A stretch of 64,000 nucleotides of DNA from Balanoglossus misakiensis (taxonomy: Eukaryota; Hemichordata): the NCBI GenBank assembly GCA_040954595.2, contig CM082577.2, positions 1,860,001 to 1,924,000 of the forward strand, in the 5' to 3' direction. The position numbers were made by a program, and so were the translations under genes. This document shows, piece after piece, positions 29,250 through 41,193 of the stretch. Within the stretch, counting starts at the first letter, position 1. Each line of letters begins with the position of its first letter. A model generated the notes under the pieces. That model saw only the letters and a list, made by a program, of their open reading frames with translations. It ran no database searches and was not told where the DNA came from.

Positions 29250-32200
29250 ATGGCAGCCCTTTGGAAGAAAGTGTCGGACATCCTCGGGATCTCGAACAAC
29301 GACATCAAGGCACCACCGCTGGACGGCGAGATCATCTACTGCAAGAACAACGTCTGTGTGCACCCTCCGACAAAACTCAGCAGCCAGATCGAGCACCATC
29401 CGGGCTACCTCACCATCCGGGCTCAGGAGGAGGAAGACGTCGGCTCCACCCTCATCCTGACCTGGATCCCGAACTCGTCGCTGAAGAAGAGCAAGAAGAA
29501 AGCGGCGCGTTACCTGTCGCCGCACGGCTCACCGATGCACATGCGGTTCGCCCGCGCCAAACAGACTTCACTGGACGGGATCAGCCTCAGCTCGCTGGGC
29601 TCTGTCAGCCAGGACAGCATCAGTATTGCCAGCTCCGAGGCGGAGCGGGTCATCTCTCTGGAGTTCTTGAAGGAGAAGCTGGAACGAAAACAGAGGGGCG
29701 CACGGGGGGAGACCTCGGTGGTGGAAAAGAGAGAGCTGGCGGATAATTTTGAGAATCCTGAACAGGGAAGCGGCGAGGTCTTGAACAACGTCAAGCGGCC
29801 ATCCACGGAAAAACAGCCAGATATCGGTAAACACGTCAATGAGTTGAACGAGAAAAATAACATTAACAAGGCGGGGAGCATCAGCTCCGTTAGTTCTGAT
29901 ACGGTTGACGGGAACGATGAGAAGGGTGGGGACAAGGATTTGAATCTCGCCAAACCAGACAGCCTGGCGATAAACGTGGACAGGGAGGCAAGTGCGTCGG
30001 AAAGCGACGTTTCCCCGGGATACGGGGTTGTCAGGGAGGTGGGTAAACTCGCCGTCGAACATCAACCGCTGCTGCTGTCAGAGAGCGAAGATGGAGGAAG
30101 GAGTGATGTTGGTGAAATGAGCCCGACGAAAGAAAGGAGAAATGTCAATCCAGGGGAGAAGGCACCGCAGAGCACGGATGTTGCCTGTCCTGATGAAGGG
30201 GAGGTAACAGGGGGAATGAAGTCTGTGGAAGGTTCGCAAAACAGTCACGAAAAGACAGAATCGCAGGAAACAGGGTCGACAGATAAAGATGCGAGTATGC
30301 AGAATGAGAAAACTACAAAGACAGACAGAAACCTGTTAGCATCACCAGCAAAAAGTGACAGTGCTTCATCCACTGACAGTGAAGTGGTGAAAACTGAGAA
30401 CCAACTCCACGAGTTGTTGCAGCAGGTGGGCCTCGAGGAGAACGGGTCTCAGAGCGTCGACGTGAACGACGAGAAGCCTGAACGACCGTCGGAGTTGGAT
30501 GTCAAGACCAAGAAGGTGATTCACACCGCCATAGGGGACTTCGAAGAGGACAGCCCCAGCTCAGACTCCACCAACGCAAGCCCCTACCCTTCTCCGTACA
30601 AATCACTCATGTACGGACCGAACGTCGAGAAGACAGTACTGCACGTGGATCCTTCCCTTACTGCAGTGGTCCACTCAGACGCTTCGAGCTCCACGACACC
30701 AACCACATCCAACCGAGACCCCATGTCGCTGCCAAGCACCCCAACGGACTCCAGTGGTCCGTCCACACCCAGCGCCAGCGAACCACCGTCTCCGCTCAAC
30801 ACCGCCGAGCGGCAGAAGTCGATGATGGAAGGGAATCCGGAATCCTTTGCCATGACTCACAATCTGACATTCCCAGATAATTCCATATCCTACACCTCAC
30901 CTCAAAGGAGGAACCTGTGTCCCAAAGATCAGCTGCTTGGGGTGTTTTCTGTCGACCTGTCTGAAATGAGGTCGCTGCGGTTATTTTTCTCGGACGACAA
31001 CTGCACATGTGGTCAGTTGGTCATTGCTAGCAGGGAAAGCCAGTACAAGATCATTCATTTTCATCACGGCGGACTTGACAGACTCGCTGAAGTCTTCGAA
31101 GACTGGAAGATCTGCGTTCAACAGAAAGAAAAGGTAGGGATTCATTGACTGTGTTTAACCCTTTTACCTCCAGTGCCCTGTGTATGGATTCAACCAGGCT
31201 GTCATAAATAGCAGGTTTGTGGTGAATTGGGTTAAACTGACAATATATTTTGTAAATGGTGCATACGCAGGTACATGCATAGAGTGGTACTGCTTTTAAC
31301 CCTTCACCCCCATTTCCTGTGATATAGTTTCAACCAGGCTTTCATAAATAGCAGAAACAAAAATAAAGTGGTGAATTGGGTTAAACTGACACAGTATTTT
31401 GGTAAATGGTACATGCATATTGATACTGCCAGGATAAATGAAGATAAAGTATAGTCTTCATAAATTGAAAAATTTTCATTATTTTTTCACCATTTGTATC
31501 CCTACAGTTCCAATTTCTAATACAAAATGACAGACATTGGCTTGGATGTGAATGCTTTTTACCTAGTACATCATGTTGCAGGCGTAAATGGACCGTCAGA
31601 CATCACAGTTCATCGATCTGTGGAATTATTTTCCATGTGCTAGTGGCCCATACATGTCCTTGCAATGACGACCATTCTCAGTCTGATATTCCATGCTCTA
31701 CATACATACACCATCTACAATGTCAATTTCTTTTATACCCATTCGCATATACAGCGTAATGCCGAAGTTGAATTGAACCAGTTGTGCCGGAAATTCTCCA
31801 TCTGCCGGCCCCATCTTCCCTCATCCGACTGTCACCCGGAAGAGGGAATGTACGGCGTGGTGTCTGATGAAGTGTGGTGGTCATACGTCAGTGACTACGG
31901 ACAGATTGAGGACAGTGAAGGTCTGCGAAAGGTCAGTTTTAATCTGAGGGATCTGGGCCTCTTTGGATGTGAATATGAATGTTGACAAGGAAATTTATGA
32001 ACTGCGATCAGGAAAATCATGAATTATATGACATTTTAAATTAAAGTAGTTCTGGATGAAGATTTCCACACACACGTTCGTAGGTAAAATTTCCATTGAA
32101 CACACACTGCCCATGCAATTCAATATGGCTGCCAAATGCACTGGGGCAAGTAAATTAATGATCATCACAGTAGGGCGTGTTAGCCAGGTTGGATACATAC

Positions 32201-35200
32201 CTTAAAAAATCTCACAATTTTTCTCATGTCTTTCTGAAATGGTATTGCCTAGGTTGCAATGGCCAACATTCTTTACCCTTTCACCCCCAGTTCCCTCGTT
32301 AGAGGTCCAACTTTACCATAGAAATGTACTTTTTGCAGGCAATCTTCTTTGGTGGACTGGACGAGTATTTGAGGAGAGATGTATGGCCGTTTCTTCTGGG
32401 TTACTTTGACTATGAGTCCACAGTGGAGGAGAGAAATTCCATGAGAGGGAAAAAAAGAGAAGAATACTACAACATCCAGGACAGAAGGTAAAAAGTTGTG
32501 CTTTCAGAGTTGTGTTTGGAAATAAATGTTAAAAAATTGTGTAGCACATTTTAACTCTCTTTCAAAGTTTTTGTACCGCAATGTAACAGAAACGTTACTT
32601 TCAAATACAAGTAAAAGGGATTGAACTCAGTAAGCAAATCAGGATTTTGTAAGGAAAGGAGAAAAAACAAACTTGGTATGGTATATACATGTATAGAAAT
32701 AAGAAACCACATTTATTTTGTTGCCAAGGTAATGGATTATTCTATCCAATGCAATTTCCACAAGAACATCATTACTTGTAATGATGTCAGTTTTCTCCGA
32801 AACAGGCAAATATAATCCAAGAGATTAATATGAAAGGAAGCCCTATTGCTATGGTAACCACATTAGATAGTCTATCAATTTCGACCACTTTCTGTTGTTT
32901 TCAAAATCAGATCTGTTAGATTTCCAGATTTCATGCCATGCCGTACAGAGTAGCCCCCCATAGCGTCTTATTTAATATCTGAGAGATAGTATCAGAGCCG
33001 TATTTACTTACTTTAAGACTGGGATTTTAATGTTTAATGTAATCTTTATGAACCCAGGAGCCACACTTTAAAAAATTAATGTACTGGCAATACTCGTGTA
33101 TATCCATGACGACAGTTTTTGTTTCTTTACAAAGGATCTGACTTAATAATCGCAGCAAAAAATATGTGATCTTATTACAAAAATTGCATTGGGAAAAATT
33201 AAGTGACATGAAGGCGTGATGCATAATGCAGTATTTTGATCTTGAAAACATTTTTGCAATGCCATATGGCTTTTGAAAAGGAAGGTGAGGTTATCTGCAG
33301 GTCAGAATACAGATCAATTTTGCCATGGAATAATGAATACAGTATGTGCTGGCACGTTCTTCCTGGTTTTATAGCAATCCCGGTAATGCTGTTCATTCAG
33401 GAAGTTTGGAGTCCGTGTGTGGGTCGGGAGATTTGAATCAGGGAGGAAGTAAGGGCTCTATGATTTTTTTTATTAAAATGAAACGGAAAAAGGTGGATTT
33501 TGGTTTGTAGAATCCTAGCTATCTTGATTGGCAATATACACTTGACAGTTAAGACACATTTTCCAATTTTATTTTGGATTTGTTTGAAACTCATAATGAC
33601 AGTGCAGTTGCCTAGCACACCATATGCTGTCAGAAACATCAATCTACAGCGAGTGCCAATGCTCGACTGACTGACTACAGTTGTTTTTTTCATCATTGAC
33701 GTATGTAGATGAATTAATTTTGTGTTCAAGCAAGATCTAATCCCCCTCAGGGTTTTAAAAGTCCAGAACTTTCAATATGATGTTTAGAGAGATTTTAATT
33801 GCAAGAGTAATCTATAAAGAAACGTTAATACTTGAGTAAAATCAATGATTTTAATCAGAGAAAGATTTAACATCTCTGGTAAAGTGAATGACGTAAATGT
33901 CGTATGTAATCACAGTATGTGGTAAAAAATGTTGCTGGCAAACTAATGTTGATAGTACATAGTTTCTCTATTACAAAGCTAAATTTTCCATCAAAATGAT
34001 ATTTTCACTGCCCGCAGCTTTGTGCTTCTATGATGTTCTACACACTGTTTCAGTGTCATAAAGGTTAGACTTGAAATGTGACAGCACATAAATTAATTCT
34101 CTCGGTTTTGGAATAAAAAATTCAAATCTGAGTCAACTGCATCCGCTGATGTGGAGCAAATGAACTGATCTAATTATTGTGCCCTAAAATTAGCTCATTC
34201 TGCGATCCCAAGTGACTGCTCATTGATTCTACCTCAGATTGATATTTTTTCACGTGAATACTGCTTCGATCATCAGGCGTACACCCCCTGTACAGTCTTC
34301 TGTCTGCAAGTATGTTTGTCTCGGGGGCAACATTAACCCCTCTGACACTCATTTCACTGCGATAGGCAGCAGCCCAACTATAAACATTCTAGAGGATTCA
34401 TCCAGTCTTGAAAAAAACCCACAGGTGTACGGGGAAATGGAGGTGAAAGGTTTAAACATAAACAATACATGTCTGTGGTTTAAATAGCATTTTGAAGTCT
34501 CAAATTACTGATATTGTTTTTGTCTCATTTTGTTTTACTGCAGAGAGACAATGATCGGAGAGGAATACGAGACTTTCTGGAGGAATGTTCAGTGCACGGT
34601 GGATAAGGATGTTGTCAGGACAGATCGAAGTCATCCGTACTTCAAGGGCGAAAATAATCCCAACATCGACGTCATGAGGTTTGTGGAATAATCCAAGCAT
34701 TGATGTCATGGTCATTGTTTGTGTGAGGAAATAGCTCTAATATTGATGCTGTGATGTTTGTGACAGCAATTGATATAATAAGATGGAAGTTTTGTATCAT
34801 AATGTTTGCAAACAAAATCAGCAGATCATTTTTTTCAACCCACATAATTTGGAGCAATTTCAGACACTCTTTCTCTGCGCAAATAAATAAACCAAATGAA
34901 AATTTGATGTGTTCTTCTTCCTCCTCCACAGAAATATTTTACTGAATTATGCCATATTCAATCCAGAAATGGGTTATTCCCAAGGAATGTCGGATTTGCT
35001 AGCACCTGTCCTGGCAGAAATCCAGGACGAATCCGACGCTTTCTGGTGCTTCGTAGGGCTCATGCATAACACGATATTCGTCAGTTCGCCGACAGATGAC
35101 GACATGGAGAAACAACTGGTAAGATTGTACTTCACTCAGGGAGCTGTCAAAAAAAAGGAAGAGATTATCTGACCTATCTTGCCATGGAGATCCTAATCTC

Positions 35201-36909
35201 AAACTTTTTTGACAGTACAAAGCATATTATCCTATTTTGGGCTTACCGGCAATGCCTCATTAGTCACATTCTGTAACTGGTCCATAACTGTTTTTGACAG
35301 AGAAATCAACCAATCAGAGACCTTAATAGTTAGACTGCTGTTTTGAGGACAAGCATTAAAGGTATCCCTATGGGAAGGGGAATTCTTGCAGTTCAATGTA
35401 AAAGCACAAATGTTTTGTTCTTCAGTTCCATACAAAACAGGAGGGTACTAGAAAGGAGTCTTTTTTTCTCTAGAATTCTATACTTTTCTATACTAAGAAA
35501 CTACAAGAAAGTCATTTTTCTTCCAGATTTGCTCAATTTATTCATGTGTGTCTGAAAATGTCAAAGCTTTTTGAATAACCTGAATTTTGAATGGCAGTTA
35601 AATCTTTTCCATCTGCCCCTGACGGCCAATATTTTATTTCCCAGAGAAAAAAATAATTCCCTGGGAGTTTACGTGACATTTCAAAGTTAAGTAAACGGTC
35701 TGCCTCTGTGCATAATTCATCGCAGCAGATCTTACCAATGCAGATGCACGAACAAATTTATCCATAAGTGACTAACGTTGAAAATAGCTCTCATAAATTA
35801 TGCATGGTTTGTTCAGAAACAACACTCTGACCAATTTGGTTTTCAACTCCTTGCAGGCCTACCTTCGAGCACTGATCGAGTTGATTTTGCCGGAATTCTG
35901 GGCACATTTAGTGGATCTGGGAGACGCTATGGAATTGTTATTCTGTCATCGGTGAGTATGGGAACCCCGACATTTCTGTAGTTAATAAAAAAATCTTGAA
36001 TTTTTTAGAGTTTGGTTGTACAAAAACTGATTGGAATACATTGACAAAATCAGGCACTTATCATTCGCCTACCACTTCTTTTATAGGTGGATACTACTTT
36101 GCTTCAAACGAGAATTTCCGGAACCGGATGCTCTGAGGATGTGGGAAGCGTGTTGGGCGCACTACCAATCTGACTACTTCCATTTATTTATCTGTGTAGC
36201 AATCATTGCCGTATATGGTGCTGATATCACTGAACAGGTAAAGAACGTTTATCCCAAATAGGGTAACAAGTAAATGGTATTACCATATATGGACGTGAAA
36301 GAAACATTTTCCCTTTCACACATTCAATTCTGACAAGGTTTTCTTTGAAACAAGCATGGAATGCAGACAGGAACAATTTGAAATCTTGTATGTACCTTGG
36401 GATCCATCAGTCATTATATATGACTTTCTTGATTTGCAGAAACTGCCTTCAGATGAGATGCTGTTACACTTCAGTAGTTTAGCCATGCACATGAGTGGTG
36501 ATGTGGTTCTACGAAAGGTGAGGTGGAACATGTGGCTTGTTTGCTTCACAGCCAAATTAGATCAGAACTGTTCTTCTGGTGCTTGAGGATATATACCATC
36601 CCATTTTTGACTCTGGTTTGGCACATGCGCATAAGACGATTGTCGCACGTTAACAGAATAACTAATTTGCAAAGTCAATTCTTTTCACAGGCAAGAGGCC
36701 TTCTTCACCAGTTCCGACTTCTGCCAAGAATCCCCTGCACCCTGGATGGTCTCTGCGAAATGTGTGGCCCAGGCATGTGGGACAGCGGACACATCCCCGA
36801 GACCTTCTGCATCGGTAACCACGACGAGGGATTCAAATGTCCACACAGCTTCAGTGACGAGAACCTGAAGGACACCTCGCTTCACATCAAGATGTCACCC
36901 GTCTCATAA
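29250..36909 (+). CDS. TBC1D16: TBC1 domain family member 16, Rab GTPase-activating protein
   Basis: TBC1D16 accelerates GTP hydrolysis by Rab GTPases; from memory it acts on Rab4A in receptor recycling. Coding exons: 29250-31133, 31755-31931, 32339-32487, 34544-34678, 34932-35118, 35857-35951, 36087-36237, 36440-36517, 36691-36909, giving 3075 nt and 1024 residues. Human has about 767; the excess is in the first exon, whose residues ~85-555 form a Ser/Glu/Lys-rich, probably disordered linker. N-terminus: LDGEIIYCKNNVCVHPP-like sequence almost identical to human. Residues ~560-625 (LGVFSVDLSEMRSLRLFFSD, then SRESQYKIIHFHHGGLD) are the conserved PH-like region before the TBC domain (~690-955). 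Catalytic fingers are present: Arg at about 762 in VDKDVVRTDR and Gln at about 799 in GYSQGM. The C-terminus keeps LLHQFRLLPRIPC and CGPGMWDSG. Start ATG is in good context (accATGG). Confidence 0.95.
31154..31236. mobile_element. TTAA-type MITE, copy B (variant)
   Basis: Begins tttaacccttttacctcca and ends gtggtgaattgggttaaa, with inverted ends and TTAA at both edges. The interior (ttcaaccaggctgtcataaatagca) is shared with copy C rather than with copies A, D, F and G. Lies 20 bp downstream of the first TBC1D16 coding exon. Confidence 0.65.
31295..31386. mobile_element. TTAA-type MITE, copy C (variant)
   Basis: Begins tttaacccttcacccccatt and ends gtggtgaattgggttaaa. The interior is nearly the same as copy B. 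The sequence following each copy is also similar (attttgtaaatggtgcata versus attttggtaaatggtacat), so B and C with their 3' flanks form a diverged tandem duplication with a unit of about 140 bp (31154 to about 31430). Confidence 0.65.
32272..32326. mobile_element. TTAA-type MITE, truncated copy D
   Basis: A left half only: tttaccctttcacccccagt, then agaggtccaactttaccatag, matching copies F (reverse complement) and G. The right inverted repeat is missing. The break sits about 12 bp before the splice acceptor at 32336-32338 of a TBC1D16 exon. Confidence 0.65.
32488..34543 (+). other. TBC1D16: TBC1D16 intron (2.1 kb)
   Basis: Non-coding. Contains an X-box-like ATTGCTATGGTAAC at 32845-32858 and a degenerate MITE at 34333-34455. 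No exon or RNA gene was recognised. Confidence 0.7.
34333..34455. mobile_element. TTAA-type MITE, degenerate copy E
   Basis: Starts ttaacccctctgacactcat and ends aaatggaggtgaaaggtttaa. The ends are recognisable as the family's inverted repeats, but the interior is not similar to the other copies. Lies in the intron before the TBC1D16 exon at 34544. Confidence 0.4.
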
Positions 36910-39440
36910 AACTGCCGGATCACATTTACAAGGAGTCGTGTTTTGTTGTCAAAGAAATGAAACGAATACCCACAGCAGTAGTCCGCAAAAAATGAAACAC
37001 TACTATTGGCAGTATCAAATTCAAGACACATGTACAGTTCTTATATTAGAGCACTGATATATGAGTACAAAAGCAATCACTTTTCCATTATCTGAGTGAT
37101 TTTCAGCAGGAAAAAAATATAATGGAAATTTTCACTTGAAGTTCACTGTTCATTGTCGACATTAAGTGTCATGTGTAGCCTGTTGAAGTCAGATATCAGT
37201 TATGCTGCTGGTTTGACTTTTAAAATTGTATCAGTTAAACAAACTGCTTTATAATTCCAGCTGATTGATCCAGGAGAAAACATCTGGCTGTTAAATTCAG
37301 ATACCTGGACATAGTCATTCTATATTACATGTAATATCTATACTTGAACCTTCTGTAGATAGCAGTGACTAGAAACTGTACATTTTAGAATAAGACAATA
37401 CATTTTTAGAAACAGGAGAGCATTTACATGATTAGCGGGAAAAAGTATTCCATTAGAGTTTAAAATGATGATGTGTTACATTCATGTAGTTGTTGTTTGA
37501 AGTATATAGTTAAAATGAAGGTTGATTTGGTCAGAACTGTGGTAGCAGGATTTGTGTGATAGCGCCCTCTTGAGTCTGGCGAGAGGCATAGCTTGTTGTG
37601 GATCTGATGTACGGTATTTATTGGAATGGATGGATAATGTGTGTATGTGTGCTGTCGTTTTTCATGTTTGATTGACGATGTAAATTCAATTATTCAGTTT
37701 AACAATCAGGATCAGTCTACAGACAAAGATCAAGTTGTTAAATGATTTGATCTGAGATATTGTCAAAAATGGTTCATTTGAAATGAACAGAGGTATTCAG
37801 AAAAAAGATTCAGTGTGTTCAGAATTTCTTTTTTTTTTGTTCCCATTCATGCATCCACCATGTGTACCAGTGTACGGACAACTCTCACAACATCGACATT
37901 GAGTCCGATTAGATATTATGACATGAATTTTTTCATCTACTCACCACTGTATTTACTGAAGATACATTTATAGTTTTTTCACATACATGTAGTGTAATCT
38001 TTTGTGATGCGTTTTATGTATATTTAAGGTTCTGTTTTGTTTATGTATATTTGTGATGAGATTTTCATCATGTTTGGTTTGTTCAAGACACTAATTTTTT
38101 GTTACATGTAATGACATTGTCTGTTTGATTTTTGATTTGATTTGTATATATTGGCTTGACATGAGCAGAAAATTTATCAAAAAACTTATTTAAGTCAATT
38201 GTTGGCATATATCACATTGATAATTTAAGTTTAAATTTTTCATTTGAATTTGGTGAGAATTATTCCAGTAATTGCCAGGTTTGGGGCCTGGAGAGATCAG
38301 TGGGGTTATTGTGAAACATTTCCTGTATGTTCATTTTTTTTTTTTATGGCATTAGTTCAGTGTTTCATTTGCAAAAAAATACAATATATTTGTATAGCAT
38401 TACATGACATTTTTGGTGATTTTTTTTTTGTCGGAAGAAGTATATTTCAACATAATAATATTTATTATCTGTATAGTTTACAGAAAATGATTACTTCACC
38501 TTTTGAAGTAAGAAGATATGTGCATTGATCAAAATTGATCAGATAAAATTGATGATGGCCCAGATAAAGTGAACTCTCGATGCCCATAGGTTGTGTGATG
38601 TTACTTCCCTGGTACTGACAAAAATGGACAATTTTTGTTGATTATTATTAAATATATGAATATTTCATGTACTGCCATTGGGTGCTATATGTTTAGTTTT
38701 AATGAAATTTGATGAAATTTAGTTTAGAAAAAAGGGCATAAATAAAATTTACAATGTAAGTTTCTAGGGTATCAAATTTGTGAAAGACATTGATAACTTG
38801 CCATCTTGAAATGTTAATTTTTGAGAAACATTGTCTTTCGTTGAAACAGCAGAAATGTCATCTCAATAGTGACTGCAGGTTTATAGTTGAGTGGGATGTA
38901 AATTGACAGATCAAAATATTTAATTGTGCTCAGAGTTTAATTGATTTATGTCAGTTGGAATTCTGAGACTTAATTTGATTGGTAGTTTACAGTTCGTTGC
39001 TATATACCCTGAAAGATCTGCTCACTGAGGATTTACATTGAACTCTTTAAGTGTTCATATTGCCTTGTTTTGTTGGTATTTTTCTGTGCTTTTGAGTTTT
39101 CATCAATGGTGCAAGCCGAACTGTGGTTTATCATAGCTAGTACGTCATATTGAATGTTGAGTACATGTACTTAAAAAAGTTTGTCTTTGGAAACAATAAA
39201 AAGGTAGAAAGCTAAAATATCTTGTGTTTATTTGAAGAACTCAGTTGAATCATGAGTTTTCACTAGGCCAAGAAAAAAAGTGCGTGGTTCCGATAACATG
39301 CTTTTAGAAAAAGTAGATTGGAAAGCTTTGCAAGTCTTGAAGCTGTACATAAGCATAATGCTTACAAGTTGCAGTGAGCTTGATGCAAAAAACGGATCAA
39401 CGGGAGAGCGTTTCGACCTTTGACCTCCCCGAAGCAGTTG
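36910..39440 (+). other. TBC1D16 3' UTR and spacer to the histone gene
   Basis: A+T-rich, non-coding. A good polyadenylation signal, AATAAA at 39195-39200, would give a 3' UTR of about 2.3 kb; an earlier AATAAA occurs near 38742. No other gene was recognised. TACATGTA occurs four times in 37325-39170. Confidence 0.6.
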
Positions 39441-39524
39441 ATTGGACGATTTAATGGACCAATGAGAATCAGTATGCAGATTTATTTGTAGTTTGCTTTT
39501 ACGTTCGTATAACAGCTATATAAA
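39441..39524 (+). promoter_or_regulatory. Histone H4 promoter
   Basis: Reversed CCAAT (ATTGG, 39441-39445), CCAAT (39459-39463) and a TATA box TATATAAA (39517-39524) stand 65-150 bp before the H4 start codon. Compact CCAAT plus TATA promoters are usual for replication-dependent histone genes. Confidence 0.8.
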
Positions 39525-39576
39525 CCTCAACAGATTGGAAAACCGGCACTTATTTTTCGTACCTTGCGAAGTCTGA

Positions 39577-39900
<324 letters not shown>

Positions 39901-39933
39901 ATATACCAACGAAAACCACGCAATATGCACAAC

Positions 39934-39970
39934 GGCCCTTTTCAGGGCCACCACATACTCCAAAAAGAGA
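39934..39970 (+). terminator. Histone 3' stem-loop and downstream element
   Basis: GGCCCTTTTCAGGGCC (39934-39949) is the canonical 6-bp stem and 4-nt loop bound by SLBP, 33 nt after the stop codon. CAAAAAGAGA (39961-39970) is a purine-rich histone downstream element that would pair with U7 snRNA. Together they direct processing without a poly(A) tail. Confidence 0.95.
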
Positions 39971-41193
39971 ACTACCGTACCCGTATACATGTAGTAGCGT
40001 GTGTGAAATGTGCGAGTGTAGTAGAGGGATTTGTGTGTTTGTCTTCATTGAGAACCTAAGTATATTCCACATCGAATCCCAACCAAATATGAAAGATGCG
40101 AGAAACAATTTCGGTATACACGCAAAAAACTATTTTCCGAAGTGATGTGTTCAAAAGCAAAGCAAATTGGTAACTGTTTGCTGTACTGTTAGTATTCATA
40201 TTTAGCCGGCAAATGCATGTCCCAAATTTTCCCGCATGGTGTATGCTAAACGCGAGTGTCAGGGCCGTGGCGCGCGCGCGTTTCAGAAGCTTGTTCATTC
40301 GTGCAATCACGTACGTGAAATTCGCAAAGCATGTAGGGAGAGGTCAAAGGTGAAAAATTAAAGGAAAGGCATGATGACGTCTGGTTCCTACACTGCAACT
40401 AGTAGCTTTTAGATATTATCTACCACGGACACCACAAGTGATTCCTGCAAGCAGGACGATCTGCTGGTGGGAGTACAGTCGTTAAAAAAGGTATCTGCTT
40501 TTTAAAAATTGGTATGAGTCAAACGCAAATCTAAATGCGCATTCAGTATTGTAACAACATGGAGGTACTAACTTAGAGATTACAGAGTCAAAGTAATGCA
40601 AAACATTTTCGATGAGGATGATTTCGAACATTTTTTAAATTTAATACTAAATTAGTGATTTTCTGGGTAATTTTATTTAAGGCTTTGTACAATGTGACAG
40701 CCATTTTTACAGTCAACTCTAACTATATCTGGTTATATAAATAATATTAATACGTATAGTGCTAGTGCGAACGTCTCTCATTTTATGAATTCCCAAGTGA
40801 GTCAAATCTAAGAATTTTCTATTTTATCGAAGCGAAAACAAACGCCACACCGACCGGTAAGATGTGATGTGAGCCAAGTAAAAACACGTCGTGAATTCGT
40901 GTCAGAAGGTAATTCATACGTTGTGAGTTCAATCATACGGTTTAATGACGTCCTGTGAATCAATAGTTTATGTATGACCAATGGATCAGCATGAAGTCAG
41001 TCCGTGACCGGTTTATTACACTAACAACCCGGGTCAGATTTAGGTCACAGAGCTGAGGACTTCGGTGTGTGGCGTGAATCTCGGCAGTCGGGTGTAAAAC
41101 GATGGGGAGGAAGTCTTGAGTCGTTTAGATAATTCGGAGGAAACGTTTCATGTATATACGTCTCTTTCACTCCCAGTCATTTTCACTGCAACC
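39971..41193 (+). other. Spacer and 5' region of the phosphatase-CBM20 gene
   Basis: No gene was recognised. A CRE-like TGACGTCC sits near 40946. The last ~100 bp probably form the 5' UTR, with a tiny upstream frame at 41102 (MGRKS) and another ATG at 41150 whose frame overlaps the main start out of phase. The transcription start is not evident. Confidence 0.45.

Noticed and set aside
29568-30065. Minus-strand 165-codon frame inside TBC1D16 exon 2
   Set aside because: Antisense to a long, G+C-richer coding exon; no homologous look.
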